Below are positions 32,879-34,861 of a DNA stretch of 34,861 nt, in pieces; position 1 is the stretch's first letter, and each line of letters opens with the position of its first letter. The DNA is taken from contig CP070752.1 in NCBI GenBank assembly GCA_020348625.1, forward strand, positions 2,410,425-2,445,285, read 5' to 3'. The notes under the pieces are model-generated. The model saw nothing but the letters and a program-made list of their open reading frames with translations. It searched no databases and was not told the origin of the DNA. The position numbers and the translations under genes are program-made. This DNA is from Deltaproteobacteria bacterium (GTDB taxonomy: Bacteria > Desulfobacterota > DSM-4660 > Desulfatiglandales > B25-G16).

Positions 32879-33541
32879 ATGGATTTAATCGAAGGGATCG
32901 AGACCAGACGCAGTATCAGGGCTTTTGAGGACACCCCAATCCCAGAAGCGACACTGAACAAAATCTTAAAGGCGGCAGCCAACAGCCCGTCCTTTACCAA
33001 CACCCAACCCTGGGAGGTGGCCGTTGTATCCGGAAAAAAGAAAGAGGATTTAAGTAGAATAATTCACGAGTTGGCCAGCAAGAAAATGGATACCCATCCC
33101 GACCTCCCCATCCCGAAGGGTTGGCCGCCGGAGCATGAAGCTCGTTCAAGAGATCATGGGAAACGGAGGTTGGCCGCTCTCGGCGTGGCGCGGGACGATG
33201 AGGCGGAAAGGGAGAAGCTTGCCCTGATGAACTTTGAATTCTATGGGGGGCCCTGCGCAATCTTCCTCTTCATGGACGGCTCGCTTAATGACTGGTCGAT
33301 CTTTGACATGGGGCTTTTCTCCCAGAACCTCATTCTGGCGGCACACTCCTTTGGTGTGGAGAGTTGTCTGCAGGCCAGCGTCACCAGATGCGCCCCGGAA
33401 ATAAAGAAGTTCCTAGGGATACCGGAGAATAAGAAGCTGGTAATCTGTATATCCCTGGGCTATCCGGATAACGAGGCCAAACTGAACACCTACCGTGCAG
33501 TCAAGCAAAAGCCTGAGGAGTTTACGAAGTGGTATAGGTGA
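32879..33541 (+). CDS. Nitroreductase-family FMN oxidoreductase
   Basis: A 220-residue protein with the nitroreductase pattern: IETRRSIRAFEDTPIPEATLNKILKAAANSPS at the N-terminus (FMN phosphate binding by the Arg-Arg-Ser-Ile-Arg group), NTQPWEVAVVSG after it, then the mid-protein dimer helix FDMGLFSQNLILAAHSFGVESC and the C-terminal FLGIPENKKLVICISLGYPD. Such enzymes use FMN and NAD(P)H to reduce nitro groups, quinones or enoates; the substrate is not evident. AGGAGGTT lies eight bases before the ATG. It stands alone between a long gap and the GntR regulator, so no pathway link is claimed. Confidence 0.92.
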   Translation: MDLIEGIETRRSIRAFEDTPIPEATLNKILKAAANSPSFTNTQPWEVAVVSGKKKEDLSRIIHELASKKMDTHPDLPIPKGWPPEHEARSRDHGKRRLAALGVARDDEAEREKLALMNFEFYGGPCAIFLFMDGSLNDWSIFDMGLFSQNLILAAHSFGVESCLQASVTRCAPEIKKFLGIPENKKLVICISLGYPDNEAKLNTYRAVKQKPEEFTKWYR

Positions 33542-33559
33542 GTAGATAAGGGGAAGGAG

Positions 33560-33763
33560 GTGGAAAAAACCCTTAGCGTTAACCTCAAAAAGAGGTGTCG
33601 AGCAAGCCGACAAAGTATGCTGGAATTAATCCACGCCATTAGAGCAACTCAAGGCATGCCCTGTCATGGTGGACCATATCCGCACGCAGTAGAAAAAGAG
33701 GTATGCTGGAGAATGTCCGAGGTGCCCGGAGCCAGCATGAATCTTATCCTCGGCAGACCTTAG
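33560..33763 (+). pseudogene. Short relic carrying direct repeat copy B
   Basis: A 67-codon frame from a GTG. Its first third, LSVNLKKRCRASRQSML, is the translation of the 56-bp repeat shared with 2144-2199. The rest (HAIRATQGMPCHGGPYPHAVEKEVCWRM and onward) matches nothing I recognise. AAGGAGG directly abuts the GTG, leaving no room for normal initiation. Its stop at 33763 meets the stop of the GntR gene on the other strand. Probably the remains of an unidentified gene of which another trace is left at 2144. Confidence 0.4.
33575..33630 (+). repeat. Direct repeat copy B (56 bp)
   Basis: Same orientation as copy A at 2144-2199, with 49 of 56 bases identical, most of the differences in the first 12 bases. 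The core AAAAAGAGGT(A/G)TCGAGCAAG is followed by CGACAAAGTATGCTG in both copies with a single change between. The two copies lie about 31.4 kb apart and enclose almost all catabolic genes of the window. Confidence 0.7.
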
Positions 33764-34443
33764 GCGAAAAAATCGTTTGATTGTAATCCATTTAACGCGC
33801 TGCTTGATAAGCATTTGAGGACGTGATCCCTTACCCTTTCTATATGGGTTCTAATAATTTCCGTACTTCCGAGTATGTCTTTCCTCTTCATCCCATCTAC
33901 TAATTCATGATGTTCCTTAGCTGAGGATGCCATTCTTTGGGGATCATAATCATCCAATCTGACCCGGAGGATAATGTGTTCGAGGTTTCTTCTTATTAGA
34001 TATTTTAACACCTCATTCCCTGACATAGTCGCTATCTGCAGATGAAACTGGGCGTCAAGTAGGAATTTCTGTTTGTCGTATTTGTGAGGCATATATTGTT
34101 CATGGGCATGGAGCTTTTCTTCCAGGATAGTCATCTCTTCGTCTCTTGCCAATGTGATAGCCAGTTTGATAGCCTTTTGCTCAAGCGCTTCCCTGACCTC
34201 ACAAGCATCCATGATTTCTTGTGCATCAATGGGTTTGAGATAATAACCATAGAAGGTTTCGGAGGCTACAAATCCTTCCTGCTCCAATCGGTTCAAGGCA
34301 TTTATGATGGGGGTTTTCGACATGTTGAGCATATGACTGAGTTCCCTGGTAAGCAATTTTTGTCCGGGGACCAGTTTCTGCTCAAATATGAGTTGCTTGA
34401 TTTGCAGATAGGCCCGTTGGATCGAGGATTTATTGTCTTCCAT
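33760..34443 (-). CDS. GntR-family transcriptional regulator with FCD domain
   Basis: A 227-residue regulator. The N-terminal winged helix covers residues 6-70: IQRAYLQIKQLIFEQKLVPGQKLL, then LSHMLNMSKTPIINALNRLEQEGFV with the recognition helix, then the wing. The FCD ligand-binding domain follows, starting at AQEIMDACEVREALEQKAI, with LDAQFHLQIATMSGNE in the middle and the EHHELVDGMKRKD helix near the end; its Asp and His residues fit the metal site common in FCD regulators. I prefer the ATG at 34443; a TTG at 34506 would add 21 basic residues of unusual kind. It is transcribed away from the strong promoter at 34678 and the gene beginning at 34849, which are its most likely targets. Unlike the regulator at 3055, it is intact. 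Confidence 0.88.
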   Translation of the reverse strand: MEDNKSSIQRAYLQIKQLIFEQKLVPGQKLLTRELSHMLNMSKTPIINALNRLEQEGFVASETFYGYYLKPIDAQEIMDACEVREALEQKAIKLAITLARDEEMTILEEKLHAHEQYMPHKYDKQKFLLDAQFHLQIATMSGNEVLKYLIRRNLEHIILRVRLDDYDPQRMASSAKEHHELVDGMKRKDILGSTEIIRTHIERVRDHVLKCLSSSALNGLQSNDFFA

Positions 34444-34848
34444 CTTTTCGAGGAGCCTCCATTTTTTGATCCTCGTTGCAGAACATTTGATTCTATATTT
34501 AATCAAATTTCGCTTCCTGTCAAGAATAATCGCCCCCTTACTAATTTTCAGTGTGGGTACAAAAATAGATGAACAAGGATACTTGATGTCATATTATTTC
34601 TGTAGCTGCAATCATATTACCAGCGCGGGTTATCAAGTTATGGTGTAAAAAATATCTTGATGATACTCTTTTTTTATTTGACAATATACAATGTGCTATC
34701 TATAAGCATTATAAGATTAAATATTAGATCTAAAATATTTAGATTGAGACCGTTCAATAATTCAACTATAGAAGGGGCTAATGTTCCCCTCTTTATGTTA
34801 CCCCCGACAAAATCCTCAAGGCCCTGGGCAGGATATAGGAGATAAGCA
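34444..34848. other. A/T-rich divergent control region
   Basis: No gene is supported within it. It separates the GntR gene (minus) from the start of a + strand gene at 34849 and contains the promoter listed at 34678-34706. The low G+C of 34640-34760 is typical of a regulated promoter. Confidence 0.5.
34678..34706 (+). promoter_or_regulatory. Strong sigma-70-type promoter
   Basis: A perfect TTGACA (34678-34683), exactly 17 bases of spacer and TATAAG (34701-34706). This is the best promoter in the window. It points to the gene starting at 34849, with a leader of about 135 bases, and lies upstream of the divergent GntR gene. Confidence 0.6.
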
Positions 34849-34861
34849 ATGAAACCCTTCA
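34849..34861 (+). CDS. Start of a gene cut off by the window end
   Basis: An ATG at 34849 follows TAGGAGA with a six-base spacing, and the frame reads MKPF before the sequence ends. The good ribosome binding site and the strong promoter at 34678 support a real start. FAD-binding subunits of molybdenum hydroxylases often begin this way, and the fragment at 2263 begins MKSF, but four residues cannot identify the gene. Confidence 0.5.

Noticed and set aside
1..34861. CRISPR arrays, rRNA, tRNA genes and intact insertion sequences
   Set aside because: No regularly spaced repeats, no tRNA-like cloverleaf and no transposase with recognisable catalytic motifs were seen on either strand.

Overview
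The window looks like an accessory, catabolic stretch of a chromosome from a strictly anaerobic bacterium. A sulfate-reducing or syntrophic Desulfobacterota (former Deltaproteobacteria) is the best guess. The reasons are two TAXI-type TRAP transporters, a UbiD-family decarboxylase, DUF35/thiolase pairs, class III CoA-transferases, a beta-keto acid cleavage enzyme and relics of a molybdenum-hydroxylase subunit and of a ferredoxin-like protein. This assignment is inferred from gene content; there is no rRNA or tRNA gene in the window.

Layout. Bases 1-4110 are a gene graveyard: the end of a membrane protein, a relic of a methenyl-THF cyclohydrolase (FchA-like), an intact small cysteine phosphatase, a truncated FAD-binding subunit of a molybdenum hydroxylase, and a GntR/FCD regulator cut by one stop codon. 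Bases 4133-15260 (+) form a long colinear run: UbiD-like decarboxylase, thiolase-like, DUF35, HMG-CoA-synthase-like, a second thiolase-like, a second DUF35, an M24/creatinase-fold protein, a TAXI solute receptor and a fused TRAP permease. Bases 15307-18530 (-) hold three hydrolases: a PuuE-like polysaccharide deacetylase, an isochorismatase/N-carbamoylsarcosine-amidase-like protein and a TRZ/ATZ-type amidohydrolase. Bases 18804-19311 are a metallo-beta-lactamase-fold relic. Bases 19715-26749 (+) form an operon of a BKACE enzyme, two CaiB/BaiF CoA-transferases, a biotin carrier protein, a biotin carboxylase and a PycB/OadA-like carboxyltransferase. Bases 26901-32052 (-) carry a second M24-TAXI-TRAP set with a broken ferredoxin gene inside it. 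Bases 32879-34861 carry a nitroreductase, a repeat copy, a GntR/FCD regulator and the first codons of a further gene behind a strong promoter.

How it may work. The transporters would bring in small carboxylates or related solutes. The M24-like proteins and the hydrolase trio suggest opening of C-N bonds in amide- or urea-type compounds. The BKACE, CoA-transferase and carboxylase operon would activate and carboxylate or cleave keto acids. These roles are inferred from families and neighbourhood.

The most unusual part is 5730-10298. It has the gene set of the archaeal thiolase/DUF35/HMG-CoA synthase complex in a bacterial catabolic setting, with two thiolase/DUF35 pairs. Its HMG-CoA-synthase-like protein has lost all three canonical catalytic residues (Glu, Cys, His), and both thiolases lack the usual Gly-His-Pro histidine motif. 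A second notable feature is that the order M24-TAXI-TRAP occurs twice in opposite orientation, and both M24 proteins have lost the same two metal-binding aspartates.
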